A stretch of 64,000 bases of DNA from Antedon mediterranea (GCF_964355755.1 NC_092674.1:2919001-2983000); one strand, 5' to 3'. Counted from the stretch's first letter, positions 30,294 to 44,164 are shown. The notes: generated by a model not told the origin, from the sequence alone. A program made the numbers and translations.

Positions 30294-32591
30294 ATGTCGG
30301 AAGCGTTGTCGTTGTTACCGTCAAATGGAGTTTTAGTAGAGCTTAGTGGTCAGGCTCCATCACCATCAAAGGATTTTCACCAGTTTACTATATCAACAAG
30401 CAATGTATGACTAAATTATGTTATTTAAATGATACTGTTTTAATGATAATGAATGTTTTGGCCGAAGCTATGAGAGGCCAAGGTCGAAATAAGACTACTA
30501 ATAGTAAGAAGAGAGAAGGCAACTGTGCCGCCACACACACAACATCATCATGCAGCAAAGTCAGTGTCGTCACAACGTACCACCAGCTTACCTCAGCTCC
30601 TCCTAACTATACTAACTAGCCTAGGCTAGGAAGGCATATATTTGATTGTGGGGATTAAGTTATTCAAAAAAGGCCTACTTCGTATAACTAAAAAATTCCT
30701 ACAAAAAAAAAACACCCCAAAAAACAGGAAGTTGAAGGTTAATTTAGATGCAATTAAAATATTAATTAATCAAATTTTAATGTTGTCTGTGTTGTCTTGT
30801 AACAAATCCATGGTGATTTTTTTTCGTAGACCATTTGGAGAACATGGAATATTACTTTAAGGAATGACTACAGACGATTAAACCCGACAGAATCAAGACA
30901 ACCTGCTGAGGATTTTGCATATGATGAACGACTTCAATGTATATGTTATAAACAAAGCTAAATTTGATCTGCATAACATAGAGCTTTTAATGTGTTCTTT
31001 TGTAAACTAGCGCGCCTATATCTGATTTAAATTTAAAGTACAGTAATTCCTACTTAGAAAAATGTTGATGCCTATAAAAATGATAAAGAACTCTTACCTT
31101 TAATAAGTAGTAGTAAGTAAGAGGTCTAAGCCTAGTAGATCTAGCCTGTAATTATTAAAGATACATTTTTTGTCGCATATGGCGTTTTATAATGTATAAT
31201 ATAATACTGTACTTAATTTGAGAAAAAAAAAACATTTTGATTGGTGGAGTAACATAACTAAATAAAAGACTAAATACTGTATATACTTGTAGCAAGTCTA
31301 GATTACCAGCTTCTGCTACTATGATAAAAAATCATCATGATCATTTCCTTCATTATTTATTTTGTAGTTGCATGCTGACATGAAACCATATTTACCGAAA
31401 TATTTGTTTATTTATAGATGATGTGCGCCGTGTGTTTGGCAACAATACCTTGGAATATGTTAAGAATCTTTGTTTGGGACAGATAGACTATCTTGCGAGA
31501 CTTCCAACGCCTCTTCTCATATATTTAGTCTCGTTTCTCGAACTTGAAGATGTTGCTTCTTTGGCTCAAACTAGTAAACAGTTTTATGAGGTCATTAGCT
31601 TTTTTATTTATGAATAAAGTTTTGTTTTCATTTACTGTATTATCAATTAAATATGAATGATACTGTTGGTGGCAGCAGAACGTGACCGTGATCCGCATGT
31701 GCTATTTGAAAAGCAAAAAAAAATAGATGAGGTGGTGGAAGTTTGCCAAACTTCCTTTGAGCAGGGAGCGGTGGTGTTGCTGCTGACCACCTTTGTGTTT
31801 TTTTGTCGAACCACCATTGGCATAACGTAGTGGCATAACGTAGAGACATGAGGCCCTTGGTTTAGGAACCCTAAGTGGCCCTCCAACGCTAAAGGTGTTT
31901 TTAGCCTTTTTTTACATATTTTAATGCCTGTTTTTTCCTGGACACTGCTCAAGGGTGCCCATAAGCTCCGGGGCCCCTGGGTTTAGCCAGTGAACGCTCA
32001 TAGCCTTTACGCCACTGCTAGCCACTCGGTAACATTCAATGCATTTCTCCTCTCTTCCTCCTCCTCTTCTATTTTATCCAGCTCATATATTTTCTAGACC
32101 ATTTAAAAATATGATGTTTTTGCAGGTTTGCAACAATGACTCACTGTGGGAAAGGATATATGAAGTGCATTGTGACACAGTGACAGATGAGATGAGGAGT
32201 TTAGCAGAGCAGCTTGGCTGGAAGAAAATGTTCTTTACTAATAAGTTACAGTTACAGGTAATGGCACATTGTTGCAGATCAGAGTTTTACATAAAAGTTT
32301 CATATATTTTATAAGTACATAATAAAGGCCCTTTCACATTGTTCCAGTTTAAGGTTTCAGATGCATTAACATTATAATAATTAAGGCCGCCATTCCACAT
32401 AATTGTTCCATAGGCAGATAGCTGGCGTAAATCTGTTAAGAAAACTATTCTCAGTTGCAGCTGAAGTTCCCTACACACCGTTGCTGATACTAAATTACGT
32501 GTAATATTTGTTTTAGGTTCAGCTTCGCAGACAAAGAATAAAATCGCCAGATGGAGAAGGGCGTAATGGCGACACTTTTATCACTGATTAG
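30294..32591 (+). CDS. FBXO36: F-box only protein 36
   Basis: Five exons joined in frame: 30294-30404, 30830-30938, 31418-31590, 32126-32257, 32517-32591. Product 199 residues; the human protein I recall is 188. The F-box spans about residues 97-142 (DYLARLPTPLLIYLVSFLEL, EDVASLAQTSKQF, then NDSLWERI). Family-specific stretches before and after it match FBXO36: SKDFHQF and RNDYRRLNP near the N-terminus, and QLGWKKMFFTNKLQLQ followed by a basic tail RRQRIKS. F-box proteins recruit substrates to SCF ubiquitin ligases through Skp1; no substrate-binding repeat is present here, as in other FBXO36 proteins. The donor of exon 3 (gtcatt) is weak but GT. AATAAA-like signals lie near 32810-32880. Confidence 0.93.
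31816..32022. mobile_element. hAT-like MITE in FBXO36 intron 3
   Basis: The ends tagtggcataacgtag and, inverted, tagcagtggcgtaaaggc resemble the common cagtggcgtaa termini of hAT-type non-autonomous elements. Between them lie ggggcccc-type words. A clean target duplication was not found. Confidence 0.45.
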
Positions 32592-34646
32592 TTTCGTGAT
32601 TGTTTGTATAATTTTAAAAAAAACAGCAGATGTGCAGAAAAGAAGTTTGATACAGTGAACTTGGTTTGTTTCACATTCAATCAACCATCATGTTTTGACG
32701 ACAACATTGCAATATGGGATAGTTGATGACGTCATCAGTAGAATATTTTTGATGACATCGTCATTACTGTAAAGAAACAAGAATGACTTTTTTGCAGCTT
32801 AATGTAAAATAAAAGACTTTCTCTTGATCACATTCACAGCATCAAGATATGTCCTCAAACAACAACTTGTAAATAATAAATGTATTTAATTCTACAAATG
32901 CAAAAGAATGAATTTTGTAAAGACTTTGTATATATAAATAATAACGTCTGCAGTTGGTTGTTAGTTTTTGCAAATTGTTTTTCTAGGTTCAATTATATTC
33001 TTAGTATGTAAACATTCTATAGAATTAAGTGCTATTAAAATGCAAAAGACTCCAATGTTATGTATATATAAATATTTTATGATTCTTTTCTCGTGTTTTA
33101 TCGTTTATATGATACTAATACAACAGAATTTATATTGTAATTTGTATTATATACAAATAACATACATTAAAATTTGGAACTTAAGTTACCATATTGAGAA
33201 TAAACTTGTTTTGGATAAACCATGAATTTTTGTATTATTTATTAAATCACACTTGTGAAATACAAGAGCAGCAAATTCAGGATTATGAGTGAATATATAA
33301 AATAACAATTAAAAATAGACACAGATAAAAAACATCAAATAAAATAATTAACTACTTTGCAACAGACAATTACTACACCTTTTCTCTTTTACTGAGTAGA
33401 AGGAAAAACGTTTTATAATTTTCTAGACATTTATATTTATTTATCATTTTAGTTAAACACATATACATTGATAAGAGTGAGTGGATTTTCTTTTTCTAAG
33501 ATGTACAGTATTATTCCAACAAAACGTTTTTGTTGAATTTGCCATTTTAATGTCACCTTATTGTTACTCGCTTTGACCAGAAATTGGATCGAAAACAAAA
33601 TGTATTTAATTCAAATACTGTAATTTAAAGCAAAAAATAGTCAAATTGGCTGCCATTTATTTTGTCCACCAAAGTATGGAATCAGTGAAGCGTGAAATTA
33701 ATCATCCCTTATGTACTTACAGCTCAGTACTTCCTTATTGCATAATTCAATTAGGATCCGAATAAAATTGCCAAGGTTTGAAATTGTTCAAGTTAAAATA
33801 CAATTATTATTGATCGTAAAGTATTATTATTTCAATCGTTTTCCAATTTTATTTAAAAAAAGCCTCCAGAAATGGAGAGAGGGGCCTGCATACATTCACC
33901 ATGGAGGTACCTCCATGCATTCACTTAAAAAAAGCAAAACATTATACAACTGTATGCCATGTTTAATACATTACCAACAAACAGTCTGACCAAGGCAATT
34001 TAGTAACCCTTGACCAAGGCAATTTAGTAACCCTTGACCTGAGACAAAACAATTACTCGGATAGTGTAAGAAGGGAGTTGTAAAATAAGGGTGTAAGTTA
34101 ATATGTTGGAATGGAACACTGCGAAACTACTAGAGTTGCCTCCACTCCAATATGATTGATGTCGTTCCCAAGGCCGTAGCAAGAGAAGAGGCTAAATGCA
34201 ATTAATTATTAATATAATAAAATACGACGTGTGGTGTGTGGTGAAAACTGAACATTTCAGACGAGGCGCGCCTGTAGTCGTCTGCCTCGGTTCCAATAAT
34301 TGAGAACTTCAGATTACAGTTACAGGTCAAGGCTATTTCACCTTGTTGCAGATCAGAGTTTTGCATAAAAGCTCAAAATATTTCCTCAAACAATTCACTC
34401 CGAGTGTCTTAGCATAATATGCATATTATCGTATTTTTAATTCGTGACATGTTTCATAAAATAAGAACCTTTTCTATTTTATCTGTACGTGGATTTAAGT
34501 TTGGTTCCCATAACAACTTGTATTTTTTGTTCCTTGTAATTGTTTTTGACCAATAAACGGACGTTGTAGTGATAAATAAAGTGTTATTATCATATAATCT
34601 TTAGAAAATATCAAGAAAACACAAAAGGGTCGAACTTATTTCTATT
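32592..34646. other. Intergenic between FBXO36 and the sulfotransferase
   Basis: The 3' UTR of FBXO36 probably ends within 33.2 kb (aataaa words at about 32810, 32875 and 33200). Otherwise AT-rich, with a dispersed repeat (33550-33660), a small palindrome catggaggtacctccatg (33893-33910) and a 27-bp tandem duplication (33988-34040). No gene is seen. Confidence 0.5.
33550..33660 (+). repeat. Dispersed repeat R2, copy 1
   Basis: Matches 36415-36540: tgtcacc, ctttgacca-aaattggat and tagtcaaattggctgcca appear in the same order and spacing. The tail word also resembles the ends of sequences at 14320 and 28390 (caaattgtctgtcag). Confidence 0.6.
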
Positions 34647-37295
34647 TTAATTTATGCTAAATGGTATTTTATAGTCAAAAAGTGTAAAATCATATTTGAA
34701 TTTGTAATATAAATCAGCTAACATTGATACCGGTAAAGTGGAAAAGGCTTTAAATATCTTATCGTTATCTGAGCTATACGTAACATGCGATTTGGAAGGT
34801 TCTGGAAAACCTACACTTGTCACATTTGAAAGTGTTAAAATATATTTAGCATCGTTTGACATATCTTCAAAATGTCCTATGATGTCATAGTGGATATTGC
34901 ACGGACGACAGATCTTGTACATGTCGCTCCAATGGAGGTCCGTATACACATTCGAAACTACCAAATTAATAAAGTCAACAAATTCCACTTTTTCGGTTGC
35001 ATTTTCATCATACCGGTGAGCCTTGATTTTGTCTATAATTTTATCAGCCCCTCGTTGGTATTTTCCATCTTTCGTCTTCATTTTGTCAGTAAAGGCTGAT
35101 AAAAGTCGTGTGAACGGGTGTCTAACGAACATAAATTTAGTGTAGGTAGCCAAGATGTGTTTCTGTTTGCTCACTGGGAACGTGTACAGACTAGGTACAT
35201 GTTTCTTCCACGCATCGCTAACCTCTTCTGTGGTAAGATTCATTGCTTGTGTGTAGTTCATATATTCCGATAATACCAACATTATTCGGCACCAACTTGT
35301 ACTTCCGACTTTCGGAGTTTGACAGAATACAAGTTTGTGTTTTTCATTTACTAAGAGTCTTGGTTTTCCTTTCATTTTAGCCAGACGTTTTCCATGACGT
35401 GAACACATTTCGTTGGTATGCTTCGCTCGTTTTGCATGAATTAACGAATATCTCTTCATGAACTCCTCAAAACTTTCTAGTTGTTCTGTTGAATTAGCCT
35501 GATAAAAATAAAATGCTATACGTTCAAATAAATGTTTAACCTTTAACCTTTCCAGTATTTACAGAGCAACGACGTATATACGCGTAACTACATGAGTGAT
35601 TCATAATCGACTCATGATTGGTCAATTTACTTGCGCTGCCCTTATACGACATTGCGTTGGGTACGGACGCGTCCCTCTGATACGTTAAGAAACCAAGCTT
35701 TATATGCAGGCGTAAGTTTTACCCGGGGGTCACCGTAAGTTGGTTTGGTAAAAACCACGTACCGACCCGAGCATAAATACAAGCTTTCATTTCATTTCAT
35801 TTATTTATTTGACCAACAAAACATAATATACAATGTACAAAGATGAAATTGGTCAGGGACTGCTAAAGTAATACGATTACTGTGACTACAAGAGTCAGCA
35901 GTCCCATGAACTAAAATAAATATATAATTTTATAAACAAATAAAGTATAAAGCTGTGAGTATACAGAAAAAAAAAGAACAAATATGATATACAAAAACAT
36001 TAAATTAAAAAGAATAAAAGATAATTAACATGAAGGAAAGAGTCAAAAGATGATAAAAGATGAGGAAAAGATTCAGTAACAGCTAATTGGCGTAATGAGG
36101 AAGGTAACTGAGACCAAAGCTTAGGGAATTCCACTAGGAAGCAACGCATGGACGTAACTTTCGTTGCGTACGTGGGAACCAAGCTGACCTAACATGCGGG
36201 TTGCAATGTTCGTAGGCCTACGGTAATCTGGTTATAGGTCTACGGAGATACAAAAATATAGGATGAATTATCGATTCATAATATGAAACGACAATTATAG
36301 TATGGCTTATTATGTATTAAGTCTGTATATAGTTGAATACAATTAATTATTAGTTTAAAGATGTATTTTCTCCCTGAAAAATTAATTCTTTAATTTTTTT
36401 TTTTTTAATATTTCATTTTAATGTCACCAAATAGTTATCCACTTTGACCAAAAATTGGATAGAAAAAATAAGAATTTACCTAAAAAAATGTAATTTAAAC
36501 CAAAAAATAGTCAAATTGGCTGCCAGTCAATGGGTTTTTGGTTGAATTTAACCATTTGTTTTGTAACTTTATAAGTGAAAACATTAATTTTTCCATTTTT
36601 TCTACAGAAATGATTAACTTTATTAAAGCTACAAATTAATCTATTCAAAGTCTGATTTTATTAATCTTTATTTTTCATGTTGTTGGGGGACAATACATCT
36701 TTAAACTTTAACTTACCACTAAATGAGTGTTGTTACTTAAGTGTACGTGTTTCAGCTTCGTTTTCCTTGTAATCGCCAAATCTATAAAAACAGTAACAAC
36801 TAATTGGTTTATATGATTACTTAGATCATTTGGTGTGTGGTGGTGGTGTATGGCACGCTAAGCTGTCAAAGTTATGAAGCAATAGAGATATCTTATTTAA
36901 ATTGGCTTAAACAGCTTGTCGCGCCATAACGTAATGGCAATTTATGAACGTATGTTTAGTCGCGTGCAAACGCGACTCTACAGCTCACTATGTCGGTCGG
37001 TTGATCGGTTAACACTAATATAACTCAAATTTGAGCGCGCGACTGCAGCCATGTATATGCCTTGTTGCCTCATGGAGTCATGTTTATCATGGAAGAAATA
37101 GGTAAGCGATCGATAGGTAGATCGCGATTTCCGGGATCGATTATTGAATTAGTGTTGTGTTTAAAAAAAAAATATTGATTGTCACGTACCATAAACATCA
37201 GTAATATCCATGAAAAGAAAAATTAACATAAATCCGGCACAGATGAGGACAAACATGAAGATAAACCTTCTCACATTTGAGCCAGACGAAGCCAT
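34647..37295 (-). CDS. Golgi carbohydrate sulfotransferase (CHST8-14 family)
   Basis: Three exons, 37190-37295, 36717-36781 and 34647-35498, join in frame to give 340 residues. It is a type II membrane protein: short basic N-terminus, then a signal anchor at about residues 9-29 (RRFIFMFVLICAG...). The lumenal domain has the PAPS 5'-phosphosulfate loop PKVGSTSW (119-126), the 3'-phosphate motif FVRHPFTRLLSAF (181-193), the family motif YDIIGHFEDM and the C-terminal YYKFKYDFTLFDY. These place it with the HNK-1, chondroitin/dermatan 4-O and GalNAc-4 sulfotransferases, which move sulfate from PAPS to GalNAc or GlcA. The exact acceptor cannot be told from sequence. N-glycosylation sequons NST, NYT and NLT are present. 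All key motifs are intact. Confidence 0.92.
35788..36185 (-). mobile_element. 3' end of a non-LTR retrotransposon in sulfotransferase intron 2
   Basis: On the minus strand, 36000-36182 reads a C-terminal ORF2-like tail (RCFLVEFPKLWSQLPSSLRQ...FPHLLSSF), the F..WN.LP..LR pattern common after the reverse transcriptase of CR1/L2-type LINEs. After the stop come a 3' UTR and an (aaatg)n tail at 35788-35805. The copy is 5'-truncated. Confidence 0.65.
36415..36540 (+). repeat. Dispersed repeat R2, copy 2
   Basis: Partner of 33550-33660 (see there), lying in intron 2 of the sulfotransferase gene. No coding capacity. Confidence 0.6.
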
Positions 37296-38389
37296 TCTGA
37301 GCCGTAGTCAATCAGCAATCCGATTCCCCTGTTCATCGATTCTACAAATATATATTAAGTTGAATCAAAACAGCATGTTAAATCTTCTATCCCATGACAC
37401 AATTGTAATGATTGGATCATTGGAATTACAAAAATTAAAATGTATAGCTTATAATTGACCAATCACAATCGCGACGGCTTTCATTTGAGATTGTTAAGCG
37501 GGTATGTTCACTGTACAGTTAAAAACAACATAAAACATGTATTTAAAGGTTCAGTCGCAAGAAGTGTAGGTATGTGTGCCAGAAGCCGTCGGAAGTTATA
37601 CAGCTGCACTTTAAAAGGCTCTCTACAGATAGTCTAGGAAATGAACTAAACACATTATGCGGCCCCATCACCATTTAAAGATCCCCTCCCACTAAATTAA
37701 AGCTCAGGTACAGGTTAATTGTACATAAATAAGATATTTGTAATAGAAATCAAGACGAAAAACATGAATTTCCCTTAAAATGGTAAAATACAAAATTTAG
37801 CAAAATTCTGAAAACCTTTTTTCAGTAGTTAGGTAGTTTAACCTAATTTCCATGTCTGGTGACAGCCTATAAGGTGAAAAAAGATGGTGGATATACGGTG
37901 GATAATTTTTGCTAATAGCATATGAAAATAAAACACTGCAGTTGAATAAAACTAGAAGGTAAAATTGAAGTTATATACCTATATTTAGTCACCTGATAAC
38001 ATTTTTTACCACACCGTTTATTTTTCATAGTTTTTTAAACATGCCTCTCTATTTACAACATTTGTGTACGAAGGAATAGAGATTTATTTATTTTCAACAA
38101 GCTCGTGTAACACAAATAGAATCCCAAAAATTATGAAACATAGTGGAAACAATAGATCGATAATTATTGGAATGTATGATAAATAGAAATGTTTTGCCCG
38201 CACCTAGCCTTTAAGACACTCTGGGTGGAATTCGGATTGCCGTAGTAATACTTCTTGTTAAATGAGCAGTGGTACAATTACAAGTTACAATGTACCTGTT
38301 AAGAAATTCAAACGAATTAAACGCGCGGCGGCGACCAATGGTTCAAAAGAAGAACGCGACGTCCGACGGCCAATAATGATCAACACGCG
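37296..38389. other. Upstream region of the sulfotransferase; nothing recognisable
   Basis: AT-rich. Open frames at 37210-37458 and 37455-37637 have no recognisable protein features; the first overlaps the sulfotransferase first exon in antisense. Confidence 0.4.
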
Positions 38390-41300
38390 ATATAGTGTAG
38401 GCCACTATGTAATTTCGTGTCATTTTTTTGTTAAAAGCAAAATTCCAGCTCATTTAGTGTCTTTAGGATGTAAAGTAATGAAAAAAATATGTTGCCATTT
38501 TTTTTAAAAAGCTTAACGATGTCAAATCCAAGATGGCCGCCAATACGTAAAATATCCAATAATTGTACCATATTGGACAAAGTAACACCCATTATGAAAA
38601 ATATTTTAAGTTCATATGGGTTCTCTTCTATATAAGAATTATTATAAACCTATATTCATTACTATTCTGACATTTTGAATTTCAAAATGGCCGCCATTTT
38701 TTTAAAATAGATTAAATTTCTTATTAAAACATGTGCAAGTTATGACGTTGATTGAAATCACATAAAATGATAGGCCTATGACAACAACATTGGTGATTAA
38801 CACAAAATGGCGGCCATTTTGAATTTTAAAATGGCCGCCATTTTTAAAAAATGGGTTAAATTTCTTATTAAAACTTGTATAAGTTAAATAAAATTAGATT
38901 GAAATATACAAAATGATATGCTTATGACAACAACATGGTGATTAACACAAAATGTTGACCATCAGGAGGTCTACAGTACTGACAGAACACTTCTTCATAT
39001 TAAAACATCTCATAAACTTCTTCAGTTAAATTACAACTAACTCTGCCAAAGTCCTTCAATGAAATATTTCTAATCTTGAATGCGATACAGTAAGTTGACC
39101 TTCCTTCGTTCTCTACTACTGTATCCATCGAACTTCCACAGACTGATCTGCATTCCCAACAACCTTGTTCAGAAACAAATTGGCAAAATAACTGAAATAC
39201 CTCATTTCACCGGCAAATAATCTCTATAGGAGTCTTCTTTTACTTTGATAAGTTTGTCACCTGTATTCACCGTCATATATATTTTTTGCCAATATTTTTC
39301 TTTTTCTTAGGATTCCATATAGACAGTTTTCCTTCTACAAGACTTTTACCAATGCCTCAAACATTTTCTGTCCAATTTCATCATGCCATGGCCAACAAAC
39401 AGCTTTGTGCGAATTGCAGCATTCTTCATTAATCGGGATATCATCTCTCTTTAAATGTTAACTAGATTTGACAGCTCTGGTGAAATCATTAATTTGTGTT
39501 AATCCAATGATACCACGCTCAATGACCCTGATCAATTGATGTAAATCCAACAAGTCCCACACATACATGCCCTCTCATATACATATATAGGGATATAGTT
39601 TAACCACATCATTTAGATTTTGTCGACTCTCTGTATTCAAGTTAATATCTTTATGATCAGCCTCTTTCAAACAAACTGATACTTAACTTAGAATCTCTTT
39701 CTCTGTCTGCATTTGTAGAAGCAAGTTGTAGAGAGAAAGCAGAATTAGTGTGCTTTTGTCCTTTAGAGATGTTTTCCATTTAAGATATTTGTGTCACTGG
39801 TTGTATAGGTAATACAAGTTCACAAAAGCACTTGCCTCAACACTATTTTCACAATGCTACATGTCCAAAAGCCATATAGTTCACCGGGTCGACATAATAA
39901 TTGCTTTTTGATGTCATCTCTGTCCACCTCCACTCATCTCGGGCAAGAGTCATCACCAGGGATTCTTGTCTTTCCCTAGTACATGAGTTTTTATACCACA
40001 ACCATGTGCACTCATCAAACCAGTGTATAATGCTGGTCTGTCTGTAGGGGGTTCATATCTAATGAAATTGGTTGAGATTGTAGAAGATGAGAAGTAGGAG
40101 TTCATTCATTTACAAGGTTTTTTATAGGCAGAGCTGTATCTGTATTTTCTTCAAGCTTCTGCCAAAAGTTGACAGGTTGAAAACTTACCAACCATACTGG
40201 TGACTATGGCCCTGAAGGTTCAGACATTGAATTGCATAGCAATAACGCATTATTATTTACCATATTTATACAGGATTTCACAATAAGGTATAAATGCACT
40301 AGTTTTATATTGTGGTCCTGTCTCCTGTCAAGTTTCAGTTTCATGAAAAGAAATGAGATCTGTAATTTAGAATCTATATATAAATTATGGTTAATTCTGA
40401 CATAGGCGAGCACAATGGAAAAACTTAATTTCTGCCTTGGATACCTACCTGAACTATCTCAGGTGTACCGCAAAATGTAAAACAGTTTTCACTATTACGA
40501 TATTGTTCCATATTTCTATCTTAGGAATATATTATAAAGAGTTTTAAAACAAAATTTCTGATTCGGTAGATTTTCAACTCAATTTCAATTGTACGCAGTC
40601 AAAGTAATTTCCGAGTTCATGATGAGTTCACAGGTTCACCTTGCAACTACCTGGTTTCCGTTAAGGTGGTCGTTAGTGGCTATAGCTATTTTAGTTTTTT
40701 GTTTATTTTCGGATTGGACCGCGCGTGTGAAGGTACAGTAGTTAAAAAATAAAATCCCGATAGCCGAGTTTTATTGAGTAAGCTGGCAGGAATAACTGTA
40801 GGCTATCTGTGTCCCATTAGGGCCCATATTGCAAGCAGTCTAAAACATCTTCCTTCTTGGGCCGAAACGGCCTACACTGTCGCGGAAGTTAGTTTCAAAA
40901 GATGTTTAAATTAAATAATGTATTATGATGGTATTTATTTGAATAAACGCCTCCCCAATAAAACATCACTTTGAATAATAATCGCCTACACCCACCCCAC
41001 CCCCTACCTATCTAATAAACGCCCATCCACATTAATTATACACACAATATTGTATATACTATTTATAATAAAATTCATTACACTGTTAACTATAATTTAC
41101 CAAGCATTTGTTATAATTTTTTACCACTTTTCATATCTATTAAAGGATTTTATTTGATTATAAATGTTACGATATTATTAAAACTAAAAAATCCCTCGAA
41201 TAAGCATCTCCCTCAAATGAACTCTGCCTCCCCACCTCCGCCTTATAAAACAATAAACACTATACTTTAAAATGTTATTAATCATCTAAGACACTGTGAA

Positions 41301-42050
41301 ACAGAGTAGGTTTAGTTTTTCGAATGTCAAGCATTTTCAATAATGGTAACCGACAGAAAACGTACAAGGAGAACGTCCTTCTAACATCCTTTTTACCCGA
41401 GTCATTATCATTCCGAGAACCATCGTTTACATTTCCTAGAGGGGAGCGAGCAAACTAGAGATCTAACCCTCTAGTTAGACGTAATTGTTGTTGAATATTT
41501 GATATAAATTGTTAAGTTGTTCCATACTTTTGCAACTCCAACTTTGAACGATTATTTAATTTAATAGTCATAGTCATATTATCTGTTATATAGAGGACAT
41601 TGACAACTTTAGCCTTATATTTACAATTTACAATCCTGTGAGAAGTGACAATTTTAGAACATTGTGTACAAACAACAATTTATGCACACATATTTAAAAA
41701 AAATTATTTAAAGAATTTAATTTTTAGTGGCGGCCATTTTGAAAACCAAGATGGCTGACAGATTATCGCTTTACATAGTTAGGATTGTATAATGGGTACA
41801 GTAATACCATCAAAACGGACTTGTTCCACATTCATAATTTGTATTATTGGTGATATTCTGATTTTCAATAGGGTTATTTGAATGTTGGCGGCCATCTTGA
41901 ATTTGGTCCTTTAAATGTCTTTTGAAAAAATGGCAACATATTTTTTTTCATTCCTTATATTATCAAGATATGAAATAAAGTCAAAGTTTGCTTTTAACAA
42001 AAAATATACACGACATTCATATAAACGACATACCAGCCTACACTAATAGT
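38390..42050. mobile_element. 3.7-kb inverted-repeat transposon with broken ORF
   Basis: The ends 38390-38570 and 41890-42050 are inverted copies (words gtgtaggc, tttttgttaaaagcaaa, gaaaaaaatatgttgccatt, caagatggccgcc). Several aaaatggccgccatttt palindromes lie inside both arms. Between about 38970 and 40160 the minus strand shows scattered, frameshifted protein-like stretches, for example YEPPTDRPALYTGLMSAHGC, YYVDPVNYMAFGHVA, HQLIRVIERGIIGLTQINDF and AVCWPWHDEIGQKMFEALVK. They look like one decayed transposon protein, which I do not recognise. Confidence 0.65.
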
Positions 42051-42450
42051 TAATTTCCTTGTTATGCAGTATTAATTAAAACGAATTACCTGAATACGCA
42101 TTTACTCCTGTTGTGGACTGTATACCAAGTATATACTAGAGTCATGACAAGACAACATTCCTAAGAACCCAAAGCTATTATGACCTTATAGGTTATTACC
42201 ATGGAAACCTGCCCTCTCTCTCTTAGAAGATATGATAATTAGCTAAAGAAACCACACTTTACCTTATTACTGCAGCGGTGGCGCCAGGATCTTTCCGACG
42301 CGGGGGATAAATTCCCGACGGATAAATTCCCCGACGGAGGGGCTATACGAGCGAAGCCAGCCTCGCTAGGCTGGGGGAAAGGGGTCGCCAATGGCCCCCG
42401 GTGGGGTCCAGGGGCGACGCCCCCGGAAGCAACGCGTTATAGCGTAATTT
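42051..42450. other. GC-rich repeat-like segment
   Basis: From 42281 a GC-rich stretch (cagcggtggcgccagg ... ggggtccaggggcgacgccccc) has the look of a DNA-transposon terminus. No partner end was found. The open frame 42366-42920 (minus) runs across this and the repeat beyond and is not credible. Confidence 0.35.
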
Positions 42451-44110
42451 GAGGCCGTTTTAATTAGATTTAGGGTAGCCAACTTTTTCCATTTTGTAGG
42501 CCTATGGTATATAGATAAAATACTGTGCGAAAAACACATTGCACGAGATCCGATGCGATGACTGAAATCCACTCTTTCAATTTTAAAAATGATGTTCAAT
42601 ATGCCTATATCATAGAAAATATACGCGAACGTAAAAAAAATTTCCCACGGGCCAAGAGGTATATCGTTATAATCGCAGGCAGGTTGCTGTCTGGTGGGGG
42701 TGCGAAAATTGTAAATGCGCGAGACTAACACCCATGGGCTGATCTGTAGAACATTTTGAAAAATAGAGCTGCTAGGTCCCCGGAAATTATACATTGATAT
42801 ATGAAAAGAAATTACAAGTCTACCAGAGAACCAGCCCACCGAGGTTGAGATAGAGCTAAGAACATTCAAGTTTGTTATGCCCGGAAATCGGAATATAGTG
42901 TTTCGAAAAAAAAGAAACAAACTATATATACGTCTCGAGGACCAGCTACCATTAGGGTTGAGCTGCTAAGAAAATTGTGAAAAATAGAACTGCTAGGTAC
43001 CTGGAAATTGCACTTATATAGGCCCATATTAATAAATGAAACGAAATTATAAGTCTACAGGACCAGCCCGCCATAGATGGTTGGGTGGAGCTAAGAAAAT
43101 TTTGAAAAATAGAGCTGCTAGATCCCTGCAAAACATTGAAATATGGAACGAAATTATAGGTCTACAGGACCAGCCCACCATGGTTGGGGTGGAGCTAAGA
43201 ACATTTTGAAAAATAGAGTTGCTAGGTCCCGGAAATTTAACTTATTATACTTCGAAGCATAAAACAAAATAGATCGGTACGTCTCCATGGATACGGAAAA
43301 AAATTTGGAAAAAAGAGAGCTCTATGTTCCCAGACAATGCACTAACTGTATATTGTACATCAAAATATCAAACGAAATGTATAAGTATCCATGACCAGCT
43401 CTATAATTGGGGACGGTCTAAAGACAATTTTTGAAAACTAGAGCTGCAGGTCTTCAAAAACTACACTTATGACTTAAACAAATTCAGGCCTAAAGGCTTA
43501 AAAAAGTGACCATTTTTACCTTTTATTTGGAGGGGAATGCGTCCGCAAGCGTAGAACATTTTCATTCGGGGAAAATCAGTTTATTTCCCAGATGTGGAAT
43601 CTGGAATTTCGATGTATGATGTCGAGCAGTTCATGACATACAGGACATTGGAGGAAATGTAATAACTTAGCTATAGGCCTAATAAGATGTTGGAAAAATG
43701 TTTGTTTAGTGATGTAGGCAAGCCTACAGTGAAACGTCTATTTTAGGTACCCCACGGTAGGCCTACAGGGTTAATCGTAAACAAAACAAAAAAACGACAG
43801 ATCGCGAACATAATTCGTAACCTTTTGCTGTATAGCGTACGTCGATACACAGTACACAACGTAACCTTCAGTAAAGTTCGCCTGGAAACTACAGTACACA
43901 TTCTGGTCCCTGGATGGAACATGATACCACGCGTAAACCGCAATGGGCCGGGTTCAATGTTAAACGATTCGTACAAAGGGACACCGCCAGACAAGTGCGT
44001 ACCTATTGTTTATTAGATTGTCGGCCGCAATTTGGCGCGCCAATCTGACGTGGCTTGAAACTATTTTTTCTTTTGGTTTACGGATGGAGTAACCGATATT
44101 GAACAAATAT
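42450..44110 (-). repeat. Inverted copy of the zinc-finger spacer, blocks D-C-B-A
   Basis: On the minus strand, 43975 down to 42530 follows blocks A, B, C and D of 7672-8900: catgttccatccagggacca and ccattgcggtttacgcg (A), tgtacatcgaaa-type words (B), the gagctgctaggtcc/agctaagaacatttt tandem units (C), and gcgcatttacaattttcgca (D). About 100 bp at 43975-44060 separates it from block F. No zinc-finger sequence is present. Short open frames (43743-43994, 43825-44016) are by-products. Confidence 0.8.
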
Positions 44111-44164
44111 ACCAAGTTTGAAATATTTTTAAATTCCAGAAGTATTTTTTCTCGATGTTTTTGT

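Noticed and set aside
38262-38507. 81-codon frame with a basic stretch
   Set aside because: Runs into the terminal inverted repeat of the 38390 transposon; no family resemblance.
42366-42920. 184-codon minus-strand frame
   Set aside because: Crosses a GC-rich repeat end and spacer block D/C; composition changes along it and it has no recognisable domain.
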